DNA of 64,000 nucleotides from Austropuccinia psidii (Eukaryota; Basidiomycota; Pucciniomycetes; Pucciniales; Sphaerophragmiaceae). Shown here one piece after another: positions 32,764-44,328 of the stretch. The position numbers and the translations under genes were made by a program. The stretch is taken from positions 33,787,816 through 33,851,815 of the forward strand of contig JALGQZ010000004.1 in the NCBI GenBank assembly GCA_023105745.1, in the 5' to 3' direction. The notes under the pieces are model-generated. The model saw nothing but the letters and a program-made list of their open reading frames with translations. It was not told the origin of the DNA and did not search any database. The stretch's first letter is position 1. The number at the start of each line of letters is the position of its first letter.

Positions 32764-33925
32764 CAGTTGGTGTTGACAATTGTCAAAAACCATTGATCAT
32801 TGACAGTGGTACACACTTCTCACTAGTGGCCACAGAATACTTGGACAAGCACTTCCCAAATTTGGAAAATAAATTCTTTGCCACCAATTCAAATAACTTC
32901 AAAAATTCATCAGAAAAGATGAAATCCATTAGGACTATTATTGAAGAAATAATAATACCAAACAGGAAAGGTGATGTCAGACTTATCCCAGAGTTTTTAC
33001 TTCTTGAGGATTACCACTTCCAAATATTTGTACTAGGAACAGACTGCCAAAGGATGGATGGTATTGACATTTACAACAGTAAAGCAAGGATATTACCATA
33101 GGCACCAACAAGGAGAATATAGTTTCACTTGATATAGATCAATTGTCTAACCAAGACCCCTTTGAATAATTACTGAATTGATTAAAAGAGGGAAAATCTA
33201 GTTCTAACCTCACTGGTAACAGAGAACTTAGTTTACTCAAAAATTTAAGGAAGAACAGACCAGCTTTTTCCATAGGGGAAGAAGGTTTAGGACAAATCAC
33301 AGGCCATGACATAGAATTTTATCTAGATGTGGAAAGACCTGACCCACCTATGCTGTGAAAACCTCCATATTTAGCAAGCCAGGAAACTAGGAAAGAGATT
33401 GAAAAAAATATCAATGAACTTGTAATATGGATCTCATAAGAAATATAGGGCAGAATGAAATAGTGGAAGTAACCCCACCTGGCATGATGGCAAATTCATA
33501 TTGTGAAGAATTCAGAGCACTGAAAAATTACACAAAGGCTGAAGGCTACCCTATACCAAGGATACCACATTCCCTAGATAAACTAGTAAAAGTCAAAATC
33601 ATTAAAAAGATGGATTATATGGAAGGTTTGAGCAAGATAGAGCTGAACAAAATTGCATGAAGTTGCTCAGAATAATATGCCACATGGGTATATATGAGTA
33701 CACCAGAATTCCATCTGCCATCAAAAATTCACAAGCCCGCTTCCAAACCATGATTTACACATTATTTCAAGAAGAAACATTGGGAGGCTGAATTGTAGGT
33801 TATATTGATGATATTATTATATAATCAGACAAATGGGAAGAGCATGTGAGATAAATAAAAAGAGTCTTGAGTAAATGCACACCCATAAATCTCAAAATTT
33901 AACTTAAGAAGTGTAGAATTACAGC
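32764..33925 (+). pseudogene. Protease and reverse transcriptase of copy D, truncated
   Basis: 32793-33101 keeps the protease active site LIIDSGTHFSLV and FVLGTDCQRMDGIDI. RT traces follow in broken frames: RGQ.GHDIEFYLDVERP, NEIVEV, FRALKNYTKAEGYPIPRIP, YMGIYEYTRI and YIDDIII near 33810. After the LKKC region (about 33915) the similarity ends, so about half the pol gene is missing. Confidence 0.82.
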
Positions 33926-34869
33926 TTCATAAATAAAATTCAAAGTTTTACTTACAGTGCATTTTTGACAATTCCATGTGAAATACTGCATCTTCAAAAA
34001 TTCACAGAAAATACAACCTGTGATTAAATTTCCAACAAGACTTATCACTTGAAAAAAATTAATGATTATTTTGAAATAAAAGAAGATTTACAGTTGCTAT
34101 TTTTTCTATTCTCAACCATAAATGGGTTGGTAGTCATGCAAAAGCATGAATTAAGTAATTATGATAATCTTATGTGGCAACAAATGGTGCCATCAATAAT
34201 CCAAAAAGGATTATTGTCTTCTCACTCACTGGATTTTCAGTTTGCAGCACGCCTCTTTGAGCTGTTGTTGACTTAAAAGAGGCCTCCTCTTGCTTTTTTT
34301 TCAAATCATCTTATTATCCAATTATACCCTTATTACCAGCAAGTAAGTATTAGTTACAATGTTTCCTCAAGTGTTTTAATTCTTTCAGAATCAATAAGAA
34401 AGACGTAAAATCATAGAAAGCAACTATATATTTTTTAAATACTTTTATAAATTATTTGTTGATCATGTAAATCCAAACTTATCTCTCAAATCTCTCTACC
34501 AAACTCTTTCTAGGTTCATTGAAGTATTAGTGAGTGATTGAAGATTAATCTTAAACCTTTTTCCCTAGCAATAGTTTTCTTCAAGAATTATCTTTATAAT
34601 AATCCTTGTATCAGATAATCATATATTGAAATAATGAAATTATCTTAATAAAGAAGTTTTTAATACTTCTTGTAATTGATTCTTGTAGACAATTACTTCT
34701 TACTGTTATAATCACTAGTAGTTCATTACAAGTAAAATAAATAATAAATTCATTAATCATTTTATTTTTCAATTATTGAATTTCATAGGAGCATTCATAG
34801 TACTTTTGATTAATAGTAATATTATCAACAGTTTAATCAACAAATCTTACAAATATGCTAAGAAGATTG
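33926..34869. other. Unassigned AT-rich stretch
   Basis: No frame resembles any of the three families. It contains a clean inverted repeat, GCCTCTTT (34251-34258) and AAAGAGGC (34276-34283), and several TACTTCTTGTAATTG-type repeats. It may be decayed LTR, an unknown short transposon or original host intergenic DNA. Confidence 0.4.
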
Positions 34870-37380
34870 TTCATAGAAGGGAGAGGATACCTTTTCTTCA
34901 TAGTTAAAGCATTGATTTGTTTTATTTGACTGAAAAATGGAGGCCACTATCCTTTTTCTTACCAAAAACAACAGGTGCTCCTGTTGAAGAGGAGCTTGAC
35001 CTGATAAAAACTTTCTCTAAATTCTCTGAAATTTAGGCCCACAGTGTTTCTGACTAATTTCTTATTAAGGGTAGATAACACCAACTAGTGGTAGAAGATC
35101 CTCCAGTTCAATATGATGATGACAGGCATGATGTGGAGGAGGTTTCTCTTCTTTAGCCTCAAAAAACAAATTCAAATAGTGGTGATACAAAGGAGTAATT
35201 ATCTTCATCACAGTTTCAATTTCTTTTGGCTCTCCCTCCTCATCCCAATGCTCCTCCAGGGATGCATGAAAGGATAAAGGAGGAAGGTCTGTATTACCTT
35301 GAAAGAAATCAAGTGACAATATAGCAACATATTTTATCTATTTGAAGACTTCATCTCTTGATGGAGTCTTTTACTGAGAGGGCATGAGGGAAGTTATATT
35401 GATAGGAGAAGGAAGGCAGGGTGTAGTAAGTTCACCAACCAGAGCAACACTGTTGAAAGAAGTGTCAAAGCCGTTGATAGGAGAAGAAATAATACCACCA
35501 CAATTGTTATGAATAGATTAATAGGTGAGAAGTACATTTTCCCAATAATTAATTGAATTAAAATAGTAAAGGAAATCATAGCCCAATATTAGGTCTTCTC
35601 CCTTGGGTGAATCTATGATAACAAGTCCCATTCAAAGCTTGGAAATGAAGAAACATCAACAACCCACTTGGTGTAATGAGTTATTGACAAGGAAGTAGAT
35701 TAATTGGAATCCAAAATGAAAAAAGGAATATTCTCAAAGAGCTCTGAAATGGTTAATGAGTACTTGAGAACAAAACTCTTTGAAATAAAGGAGCTTGTAG
35801 AACCAGAATCAATTGGAATACTAGAAAGAATATCAGAGACAGAAGAAGAAAATAAGAAATCTTAAAGACTTCTAGAAACTAGTATTCCTAATGCACAATC
35901 TTTCTCTTGAAGGAAAGAAGTGAGAGCCATTCAAAACATCATGATTCCCACTCAGCCTTTTCCCTGCTTGTGAGGGAAGCCTCTCAATGACCCTGGCCTA
36001 TTTTGAGGCCTCTTGAAACATTTTTCAATTAGGTGTTTTCCACCACAATAAGTGCATAATCCCTCTTTAATCCTCCTCTCCTTTTCAGAACCAATTAATT
36101 TATTTTCCTTATTGAGTAGAGCAGCATGAAGCTTATGCTTTGAGACTTGAAAATCCTTTTTCTTCTTGCTCTTCTTATGGTGAGTCTTCTTGGAAGATTA
36201 ATCTTGAGGAGGCCTGAAAGAATTGGATCTAGTTACTGGAGGCTTCTTCTATAAATGAATACCCTTTTCCTTCTGCCTCTAATGGGACCTGGTATTTAAT
36301 TACAAATTCATATCCATGAGCCCTAGAGGGCTATCAAAAGTATCAGGGTGAGAAGCCAACTGTTCCAAAAGTCTTGATGCTTATCCACTTCTATAAACAT
36401 CAATATAAGGCCTTTCTCCCCAATCTCCAATTCTTGACATTGAGCCTCTAAAATCAGAAATATAAAAGGATAAATGACCACTTTCCTTAATCCTTAGATT
36501 ATTCAACTCTTGTTCAGCTTTCATGACTTCATTGGAATCACCAAAAAGAGTGAATAACTGGGTTTCAAACAAATGGCAGCTATTGAGGAGGTGGCATGGG
36601 TCTTCATTGGAGATATTTAAGGGATATGGTTCAATCCATTTTCCAGTTCTACCAGTGAGAAAAGGAGTTAAGTAAAGAATCTTCTTCCTGTGATAGAAGA
36701 ATTCTCATGAGTCATTATGGAAAATAAACTGAAAGGATTGGAGAAATCCTCTCAATTTATGGGCTTGAGTACCATAAAAACAATAAGGTGCCTTCATTGA
36801 TGGAGTCTTTAATTCTGGGGCTGTTTAATTGTCCCTGGGGGAAACTGCTTGAGTGAGTGGTCCCATTAATTGAGTCATTTGCTCCATAATTTTGAGAAAA
36901 TTTGGTTCAGCTTTAGAGACAAGAGTTTTTTTTGGAAAGGGCTAGATTTGGAGTTTCAGAAGTCTCAGGGGCACTTTCTAAGAAAGCTTCCAGTTCAGCT
37001 TCCCCAGACTGCTCCTCCTCTTAATCTTAAGCTTCCCCAATCTGCTTTTAGGCTCTTGAGAAATACCAGGATAGCTACCCAACAAGCCAGAGAATAATGT
37101 TGATCTTCTTGATTTCAGACCTCCTCTTTTGAAGGGTTCTGCTCCTTCCATTGGTTGTCTTCTGTCCAAATTTTCACTCAGTTTATTAACACTGTATGAG
37201 TGAGAAAATATTTATTTCTTGGGGATCTTGTACTCTTGGCCAGAGGGCTATGGTCAATAGGCAATATTGAAGAATAAGAAAATAAAAGTTGATGATACTT
37301 TGAGAATAAAATAAGGATTGACCAATCAAAAAATAAAAAAATGATATTATTGATGAAAATTAAGGAATCAATCAAAAGTG
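34870..37380 (-). pseudogene. Copy E: family-2 scrap with RT start, protease and gag
   Basis: Minus strand. 34870-35040 covers the RT N-terminal region. 35319-35065 is the acidic linker (DLPPLSFHASLEEHWDEEGE). About 35570-35880 is the protease region. About 36020-36090 is the zinc knuckle area. 36572-36381 is capsid (NNLRIKESGHLSFYISDFRG, SRIGDWGERPYIDVYR). 37375-36900 is the gag N-terminus (PIDHSPLAKSTRSPR, FKRGGLKSRRSTLFSG). No LTR is attached at either end; it is truncated on both sides. Confidence 0.78.
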
Positions 37381-37384
37381 TTTA

Positions 37385-38477
37385 GCTGAAGTCAATGTGA
37401 ACAGATATTGAGGAATTAAAATCTCTTAGCCCATCTCCTGATGAATCAATTCAAAGCTTAAAGGTAAGCCTAAAATCTGGCATCATTAGGAGTGGAGAAG
37501 TAGTTCCGGCTTATCTCAGTGATTCAAAGGCTTTGACTTTTTTACAGTTATTTCACATAATTTGAAAGGTCTTTAATTTTCTGCCTGTAATATCTCAAAA
37601 ATTCCAAAAATGACTGGATTTCCCTTTTGTTCTGAGGAATAGGATTCAGTAGTACTCCTACAGATTTTGTTTTGTCAATTACAAGGGACTGGCCAGATAC
37701 TTCATGTCCTAGGGCTTGAAGTCCTCTGAATCAAAAATGAAATTTCTTTCAAGAAATTTTCATGGTTACAAATTGGATTTTTCCCAAAAATATAGAAGAT
37801 CTCTACAAATGCTGTTCCCAAGTCTTGGAACAGACAATAATGTCATCAATGTAAATGATCAACCCTAATTCTGAAAGTTCTTTGCGGAAGAATTTGTTGT
37901 TTATTCATTGAAAGTGTGAAGGTACATTTTTGATAACAAAGGGCATCCTTAAATATTCATACACTCCAAAATGAACAATAATTTCAAAATACTTTCTACC
38001 CCTTTGTGCCACTACTTCTTGGTGTAATGACTTTAGGTTAAGGGAATATATAGTGCCTATGTATACTGCTTGACATATTTGAGTGAGGGAAATTTGGATA
38101 TTTGGTATGGGATACCTTTCTGGGATAGTTTAACTGTTTAGAGTTCTAAAGCCCCCAACCATCCTGGATTTGCCATTATGCCATGCCACTATGATAGGTG
38201 TATCTATTTCTACCTCTTCATTATGGGAAACATTTGTTATTACTCCAAACTCCAAGAGATCTTTAATTTGAAGTTCAAGGTCTTCTCTTGATTTGGAGCT
38301 TGCTGAGTATGCAGGCCTCCTCAAGAGTGGTGGATAAGGTATCTCAATTTAATGAGCAATAATTGCCCCCAATGGTTCTTTCTCTGTTGAAAAGGTTTCT
38401 TTGGGGTCATGATAAGGGTAGAGAGTTCATCTTCCTTTTTTTTAGTTAGATGCAGACTTACTTCAGCTTCATTAATT
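37385..38477 (-). pseudogene. Reverse transcriptase fragment of copy G
   Basis: The frame at 38324-38130 has RRPAYSASSKSREDLELQ, VISHNEEVEIDTP-like text and WHNGKSRMVGGFRTLN. Further broken frames to the left cover the IDD region near 37840 (TGTCATCAATGTAAAT on plus) and the start of RNase H near 37450. It aligns with 42100-43200 of copy F. Confidence 0.8.
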
Positions 38478-40306
38478 TGTAAGGTGTGGATATGAAACTT
38501 TGATTAAAAATCAAGTACTTTTCCTGTCCTCAAAATTTGTATAAGGTAAAAATCAATTAGAAATAGTAAGAAATATTATTTTTAAGAGAAAACATGCCAA
38601 TTTTATTGTTTATAGCTTTATTGGTATAAAACAATAGTATTATAAAGATTTATTGTTTTACCAACAATAAATATTTATCCAAAAATACTTTACAAGAGAT
38701 ATTTAAGGCTACAAAAGAAATTTCTTCAAGAGCAATTTCATTTGGAATTAATTGAGAAAAGAACTGCAAGCAATTAATTAAAGAACAAAGTCTTTAAAAA
38801 GAATATTAAAGACAAAAAACACCCAAAATTGACCAGAGTGAATTTGGAAACAAAGTGACAAAGTTTACGGTGATGAAAGATGCTTTAATTCACTTTTTGG
38901 GGTGGTTCAGGGGTAAAAATGATTATAAGAGTTACAAACAATCATTATAATGATTTTTCCACGTGGTGAAAAGGATTAAAATGATTTCAAAATGGTGGTT
39001 GGAATCTTTCATTTATTGGTTTAACAATGTTTAAGCTAATTATAAAAGGAAAAGATTCTAACATGTAGAGAAAAGTGGGGCAAAGAAGACATTCTTTTAT
39101 AGCCATCAATATTCTTACTCCAAAAGTAAAATTTACTCTTGTCAGTCGTGAAAAACAGTCTGACAACAGAAAAGCCAATTATGGCATCATTGAACCCTGA
39201 TTTGGACCAAAAAAGGGCTGGCTTAAGCCATTTTTAGCCATTTTAGACCCTTAAATCAGCCATTACTATAGCAATACCTGGTCTAGAGCCTTCAAAACAT
39301 GTCAGAATGTGTGTAAGAGACGTAGAAGCCAGTTAAAGCTGTTTTTACTAAAATTGTTTTATCTTGAGGGTAGTTTTACCCTCTTGGCAACAGCTCAAAC
39401 TACCCCAGTTGGTATCAAAACCTCATCATCAATTGAGTCCACAGACCCTGTAACTGAATTCCAGGCAAAAAGTGATGAACGTTTGCGTGAATTTTGACAC
39501 CACACGCCTGTCAGCAAGGATCTTGGGGGTCTAGCTCCCCCTTAGAGCTGGAGTTCCTTTCCCCCCGCCCAAATTTAATCTTTCCAATTTATTTTTCCTT
39601 TAATTCCTCATCATGTATTATACTTATAATTTACATATGTAATTCAATTGAGTTGTACAGTTCAATACAGTAATAATTTATACCTCATATGTAAATCAAA
39701 GTTCACTGATGTAATACACGCGCACATTTTGACATTTCAATTGAATTCAATTGAAAATACTCTAATTCCTCATAACTTCTAAAATATACACAACACCTCA
39801 ATTTTAACACAATTTTTGGTGATTAACACTACATGTGATGTGAGTTAAATTAAAGCTTTGAGGATTTTCAATTTTCATACAGAAAATACTAAAAACTTAC
39901 TTTAAGCTTATTTAGAGTTGAGTTACAAATTTTTCACTCAGAGGTGACCCCACCTGATTTTTTATGAGGAATCCAATGGTGAAATAATTTTTATATGTTT
40001 ATTTATTGAATAAAAACTTATAATAATTTTTATTTAACTTTTTTCCAAATTTATTTATTTTTTCACAATTTTGTTAAAAATTCATTTTTACTTAATTTTT
40101 TCAAGTATAAATGTAATTTTATAATTTCAAAATTTAATGTAATTTTATTTTTAAATTGTAATTAAATTTTTAATTGTGAATATAATTTTATATTTATATT
40201 TTTATTTTCATTTTAATAATATAAATAAATTTATTTTATTTATATTTATAAGTTAATTTTGTATTTGTGGTCTTTTGGGTATATGAAATTACCTCTAAGG
40301 CTCACA
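38478..40306 (-). repeat. 3' LTR of copy F (family 3)
   Basis: 1829 bp, TGTAAGGTGTGGAT...AAGGCTCACA in plus reading. It is nearly identical to 46495-48300. It contains a palindromic G-box CCACGTGG at 38959-38966, kept at 46953-46960 in the partner. Confidence 0.95.
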
Positions 40307-40473
40307 TTCCCTCCCCCTAAAGAAACAAGAATAGTTTGTAATATTGGTATCCCTAGTGTGTCTGAATCTCCTGAGGAGTTTGGTAGCTTCTGGTATATCT
40401 TTTCCTTCTAACCATTCATCTTCACAAGTTGGGTCACTGTACCTAACAAGGTATTCCCTCACTTCCTTGGTTC
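40307..40473 (-). pseudogene. Chromodomain-like end and polypurine tract of copy F
   Basis: TTTAGGGGGAGGGAA (minus strand, about 40321-40307) abuts the LTR as polypurine tract. Upstream, the minus strand still reads REYLVRY and DEWLEGKDIPEATKLLRRFR in shifted frames, matching the end of family-1 integrase. It follows directly on the truncated integrase, showing an internal deletion. Confidence 0.7.
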
Positions 40474-41334
40474 TTAATTTTGTTTCTTTTTACATCCTTT
40501 TATGTTATTGAAGTTGGTGGTGGATTCTAGTCCTAAATCCCCTACCTTGAGATCTGGAGTGGCTTGAGATTTGTCCCATTTATCTTTAGCATATGCAAAT
40601 GAGTCTTCCATGCATTTTACTGCATGCTTTCTGGCTCTGTCTAGCATTCCTTTGAAGCTGGAAGCTGTAGGATGTATTTCAACCAAATCTTCCCTTAAAG
40701 AATCTTGGGGTAATTTGGGATTCCATCCTTTTTCCAAAATAGCAGGAGTCTCATTGGTACTGGCATGAATGGAGGTTTTGTATGCCAGTTCCAGTGCAGT
40801 TAGAAGAGTACACCAATTATTGGTGAGACCATCACTATCTTTAAATTCAAGGCCATATGCACAAAATCTTCTTACCATCTCCTCTAAGGTTTGGATCATC
40901 CTTTCAGCCAGGCCATCAGTTTGTGGGTGGTAGGCGGTAGAGAAAGACAGTTTAGTGCCAAATGATTGGTGAAGATTTGTCCATAGTGCCAAAGTGAATT
41001 TGGGATCCCTATCACTAATGATATTTGTAAGTATCCCAGTCCATGACACCACTCTATTCCATATCAGAAGAGCTGTATTCATGGCTGTATCATCCTTGTG
41101 ACACGTTAAAAAGATTGGAGTTTTACTGAATCTGTCCACAATTACTAGGCAAGCATTATAACCTCTGTCACCTCCTGGTGGTAGTCCAGTTACCCCATCC
41201 ATATGGACAATTTCCCAAGGTCTGCTTGGCTCTTGGAATTTTATCATATTTCCAAGTCTCTTGCCAGTGGATTTATTTGCTTTTTGGCATCTGTCACAGG
41301 TTCTGCAATACTCTGCAACATCTTTCTGCCACAT
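40474..41334 (-). CDS. Integrase of copy F, C-terminally deleted
   Basis: 286 codons on the minus strand. It shows the zinc-domain end (CDRCQKANKSTGKR) and the catalytic residues in HMDGVTGLP (Asp), ISDRDPKF (Asp) and DGLAERMIQ (Glu). After FNNIKGCKK the frame ends at once (KQN, stop), although family members continue with a barrel of about 100 residues before the chromodomain-like end. MDW has become MDG. The missing block is a deletion within copy F. Confidence 0.9.
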   Translation of the reverse strand: MWQKDVAEYCRTCDRCQKANKSTGKRLGNMIKFQEPSRPWEIVHMDGVTGLPPGGDRGYNACLVIVDRFSKTPIFLTCHKDDTAMNTALLIWNRVVSWTGILTNIISDRDPKFTLALWTNLHQSFGTKLSFSTAYHPQTDGLAERMIQTLEEMVRRFCAYGLEFKDSDGLTNNWCTLLTALELAYKTSIHASTNETPAILEKGWNPKLPQDSLREDLVEIHPTASSFKGMLDRARKHAVKCMEDSFAYAKDKWDKSQATPDLKVGDLGLESTTNFNNIKGCKKKQN

Positions 41335-41391
41335 TAGCCACCATATGCAGGTCTTTACCTTCTCTCTTGTTCGGTCTTCAGACAGATGTCC

Positions 41392-42243
41392 TTAAAAGGG
41401 GCTATCATGGCATTCTTTCAGTACAAGATTGATTAATGACCTGTCTAGAACTGTCATGACACATGTTTGCTTGGTTCTGTGGTAAATTATACCATCCAGT
41501 AGGTGAAATCTTCCTTCATCATAAGATTTTTTCCATACTTCATCCAAGGCAAGTATTAGAGAGTTGTCTTTACAGTCTTTGTTAAGTAATTGGCACAAGA
41601 TGCTACAGTTTCTATATTGAGTGTAACTGTGTCTTACCTCTTCAAAGAAGGTGGTGTTCAAGTCTGTAACACTTATTCCTTCTATTGGGATCTGTGGTGA
41701 AGCTTCTTCTGGCACATAAGCAGGATTATCAATATTATTTGGTAATGGCCATCTGCTAAGTCCATATGCATTTTTATGAATATTCCCATCCTTATTAACA
41801 ATAGTCATATTTCCTCTGTATTCTTGTATGGCTATCTGCCATCTGAGCATATGTCTGTTGGGTGTTTTCATGTTTAAAAGTGATTTGACAGCTATACAAT
41901 CTGTTATCACCTCAAAAAAACACCCTTCCAAGAAGTAGTTCAGTTTTTCCAAGGCCCAGACAAGGCATAGACATTCCATTTGACTTGCTCCATATCTGGC
42001 TTCAGTTGGTTTGATTTGCCTGGATATGAAACATATGGGTCCTTCTACAGGTTTGTCATTCATGATCTGAACTTGGTAAAGTGCAGCACCCAGCCCATCC
42101 TCTGATGCATCAATATAAAATTTGAAAGGCAATTTGAATTCTGGAATCAGTAAGAGTGGAGCAGTGGTCAAGGCTTCTCTTAGAGACTCAAAAGCTTTGA
42201 CTCTGTCAACAGTCATTTCAAATACTGTGCCTTTGTCACACAA
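41392..42243 (-). CDS. RNase H and integrase linker of copy F
   Basis: 283 codons. RNase H residues: Asp in [16 protein letters not shown], Glu in [16 protein letters not shown], Asp in [12 protein letters not shown]. Then [20 protein letters not shown] and KECHDSPF, the start of the integrase zinc motif, ending at a TAA where the frame resumes as GHLSEDRT. Confidence 0.9.
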   Translation of the reverse strand: MCDKGTVFEMTVDRVKAFESLREALTTAPLLLIPEFKLPFKFYIDASEDGLGAALYQVQIMNDKPVEGPICFISRQIKPTEARYGASQMECLCLVWALEKLNYFLEGCFFEVITDCIAVKSLLNMKTPNRHMLRWQIAIQEYRGNMTIVNKDGNIHKNAYGLSRWPLPNNIDNPAYVPEEASPQIPIEGISVTDLNTTFFEEVRHSYTQYRNCSILCQLLNKDCKDNSLILALDEVWKKSYDEGRFHLLDGIIYHRTKQTCVMTVLDRSLINLVLKECHDSPF

Positions 42244-42315
42244 TTTATAAAGTGGTCTTGCTATGGATGCAAAATCTTTAATTTGTGGCCTGTAATATCC
42301 TGCAAAACCTAAGAA

Positions 42316-42693
42316 TTACTGAATTTCCTTCTTGTTCTGAGGCATGGGTTTTAGCAATACTGCTGCAACTTTGTTTTTGTCAATCCTGAGGGACAAATAT
42401 GATACAACATGTCCTAGTTCTTTGAGTTCTTTAAATCCAAAATGACACTTCTTCAAAGAGATTTTCATGTTTACTGATTGAATTTTTGTCAAAACTCTAG
42501 ATAGTCTGTACATGTGCTCTTCCCGAGTCTTGGAGCAGACAATAATGTCATCAATGTAAATTATTAGCCATCCCTCTGAGAGTTCTTCAGAAAAGATTTC
42601 ATTCATCATTCTTTGGAAGTGTGAAGATTTATTTTTGATACCAAAGGGCATCCTTAAGTATTTATACACTCCACAATGAACAATAAATCTCAA
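42316..42693 (-). CDS. Reverse transcriptase, palm and thumb, copy F
   Basis: 125 codons with YLRMPFGIKNKSSHFQRMM, catalytic YIDD in IIYIDDIIVCS, then SLKKCHFGFKELKELGHVVS and PMPQNKKEIQ. It ends in a nonsense TAA just before the FLGFAGYY stretch. A frameshift separates it from the upstream RT half. Confidence 0.9.
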   Translation of the reverse strand: MRFIVHCGVYKYLRMPFGIKNKSSHFQRMMNEIFSEELSEGWLIIYIDDIIVCSKTREEHMYRLSRVLTKIQSVNMKISLKKCHFGFKELKELGHVVSYLSLRIDKNKVAAVLLKPMPQNKKEIQ

Positions 42694-43304
42694 GATTTTC
42701 TTGCTCTTGGTGTCACCACATTTTGATGGAATCTTTTAAGGGCATCCATAGTGGTTATATACACTGCTTGAGATATTTGAGTAAGGGCAATTTGGATTTT
42801 TGGTATTGGGTATCTGTCTGGAACAGTGTAAGTGTTCAGAGCTCTAAAGTCCCCAACCATTCTAGATTTTCCATTATGCCATACCACTATGACTGGTGTA
42901 GTTATTTCTACTTCTTCATTGTGGCCTACTTTTCTTATTACACCAAGGTCCAGAAGTTCTTTGATATGAATTTCTAGAGCTTCTCTTGATTTTGGACTTT
43001 CTGGATATGCAGGTCTTTTGAAGAGTGGTGGATAAGGTCTCTCAATGTTAAGAATGATGTCAACTTCATGACCAATAATTGCTCCTAGAGGCTCTTTGTC
43101 TGAAGCAAATGCTCCTCTGTGGTCATACAAAAGGAAAGAAAGTTCATTTTCTTGTTTATCAGTCAGATGAAGGCTTATTTCAGCTTCATTTAACTGTTCA
43201 GACTTGAGTTTCTCTAACTCTAAGTTGACTTGTGATACTTTGTTTATTGTAATTTGATTTTTAAAGGGTAAAAAAGGCGAATTTTTGGCACTTATTGTCT
43301 TCAA
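42690..43304 (-). CDS. Reverse transcriptase N-terminus, copy F
   Basis: 204 codons: DHRGAFASDKEPLGAIIGHE, NIERPYPPLFKRPAYPESPK, RKVGHNEEVEITTPVIVVWH, MVGDFRALNTYTVPDRYPIP and MDALKRFHQNV. It is in a different frame from its neighbours on both sides, so two small indels (near 43275 in a T-run and near 42700) offset each other. Confidence 0.9.
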   Translation of the reverse strand: MKTISAKNSPFLPFKNQITINKVSQVNLELEKLKSEQLNEAEISLHLTDKQENELSFLLYDHRGAFASDKEPLGAIIGHEVDIILNIERPYPPLFKRPAYPESPKSREALEIHIKELLDLGVIRKVGHNEEVEITTPVIVVWHNGKSRMVGDFRALNTYTVPDRYPIPKIQIALTQISQAVYITTMDALKRFHQNVVTPRARKS

Positions 43305-44328
43305 TAGTAAAGTATTTGTCTTTGTTGTTATGCAAATCTATCCCATACATGATTAAATAGTCATTTCCCAATATAAAATGGGTACTAGAGCAATTCTCCA
43401 TAAAAACAAATTCAACTGAGATTCTTAAATTCCCATTTATGTGTGAGAATATGACATTGGTCTCAAAAATTCCTAATGCTTTCATTGGATTACTTGCACT
43501 ATTGAATTTTATACCATCAATTGGTAACAATTGGTCTTCAAAATTTGGTACACAAGTCTTAAGAAAAGATTTTCCAACACAAGAGCAGAAGGCTCCTGGG
43601 TCAAGAAAAGGTTTGGTGGGCTTGTTGTCAATCACCACTTCTGTTATACAGGAGTTACCAGCTGTATAACCTTTCCCACTGTTTGGTTTGGTTTTCATGA
43701 GTTGTGCATCTTGAACTTTTGATAAATCAAGTTGACCATTGCTCAATTGTGGCAAGTGGGAATAAGATTCCATGATGTCAAAAGTGGCATTGATATTTTC
43801 TATATCTTTTGAAGATTCAGAAAATATGGATGACTTATCATCTGAATTGTCTTCAATTATGTCATCTTTTTCAACATCAAGTTCCTTTTCAAAATCAATT
43901 TCATTGATTTTCCCCTTTTTTGGACATGTATTGGCTAAATGGGTGGTGCTTTGGCAAATATGGAACTTTCTGACTGTATCTGCAGATTTATACTTATTAT
44001 TAGAATTTTCTTTGGGGTTTTTGTCCACAAAATCTTTCCAAGGTGTCTTAAACCTTGTTTTGAGATTCACCCTACTAGAACCAATTTTGGTTCTGGTGGT
44101 TACTTCTTCTAATATATTGATAATATCCTCTGCTGAAGATTGTTCATTAGTCCTGCTCTTGACAGCATGCTCTAAGTCACCTCCACATTGTCTCAGAATT
44201 TTTCTATGGATCATAAATTCTGACATTTCAGGATATAATGCTGTTAATCTGTCTTTTTGTTGGCAAAACCATGGTAAAGCCTTGTCTTTATCAGCATTAA
44301 ATTTGGAAGATTCAAAGGCTGTTTCCAC
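43261..44328 (-). CDS. Gag C-terminus and aspartic protease with DPG motif, copy F
   Basis: 355 codons. Capsid end (MIHRKILRQCGGDLEHAVKS), then a zinc knuckle whose first Cys is Phe (FHICQSTTHLANTC). An acidic stretch is followed by the protease: FLDPGAFCSCVGKSFL, where the usual Asp-Thr/Ser-Gly triad reads Asp-Pro-Gly, and FILGNDYLIMYGIDL. It ends at a frameshift near 43270. The Pro in the active-site triplet is unusual for retropepsins. Confidence 0.88.
   Translation of the reverse strand: METAFESSKFNADKDKALPWFCQQKDRLTALYPEMSEFMIHRKILRQCGGDLEHAVKSRTNEQSSAEDIINILEEVTTRTKIGSSRVNLKTRFKTPWKDFVDKNPKENSNNKYKSADTVRKFHICQSTTHLANTCPKKGKINEIDFEKELDVEKDDIIEDNSDDKSSIFSESSKDIENINATFDIMESYSHLPQLSNGQLDLSKVQDAQLMKTKPNSGKGYTAGNSCITEVVIDNKPTKPFLDPGAFCSCVGKSFLKTCVPNFEDQLLPIDGIKFNSASNPMKALGIFETNVIFSHINGNLRISVEFVFMENCSSTHFILGNDYLIMYGIDLHNNKDKYFTIEDNKCQKFAFFTL

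Larger units (their letters stand above)
15288..33925 (+). mobile_element. Copy D: decayed family-1 element, split by later insertions
   Basis: The parts of D in order are the 5' LTR 15288-16679, leader and ORF1 start 16680-18001, ORF1 end and gag 29543-31346, and protease and RT 32764-33925. Between them sit solo LTR M (itself split by copy A) and solo LTR N. The protein order is continuous across both cuts. D lies inside the integrase of copy B, and its 3' end is missing: the trace stops within RT at about 33925 with no 3' LTR. Confidence 0.85.
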
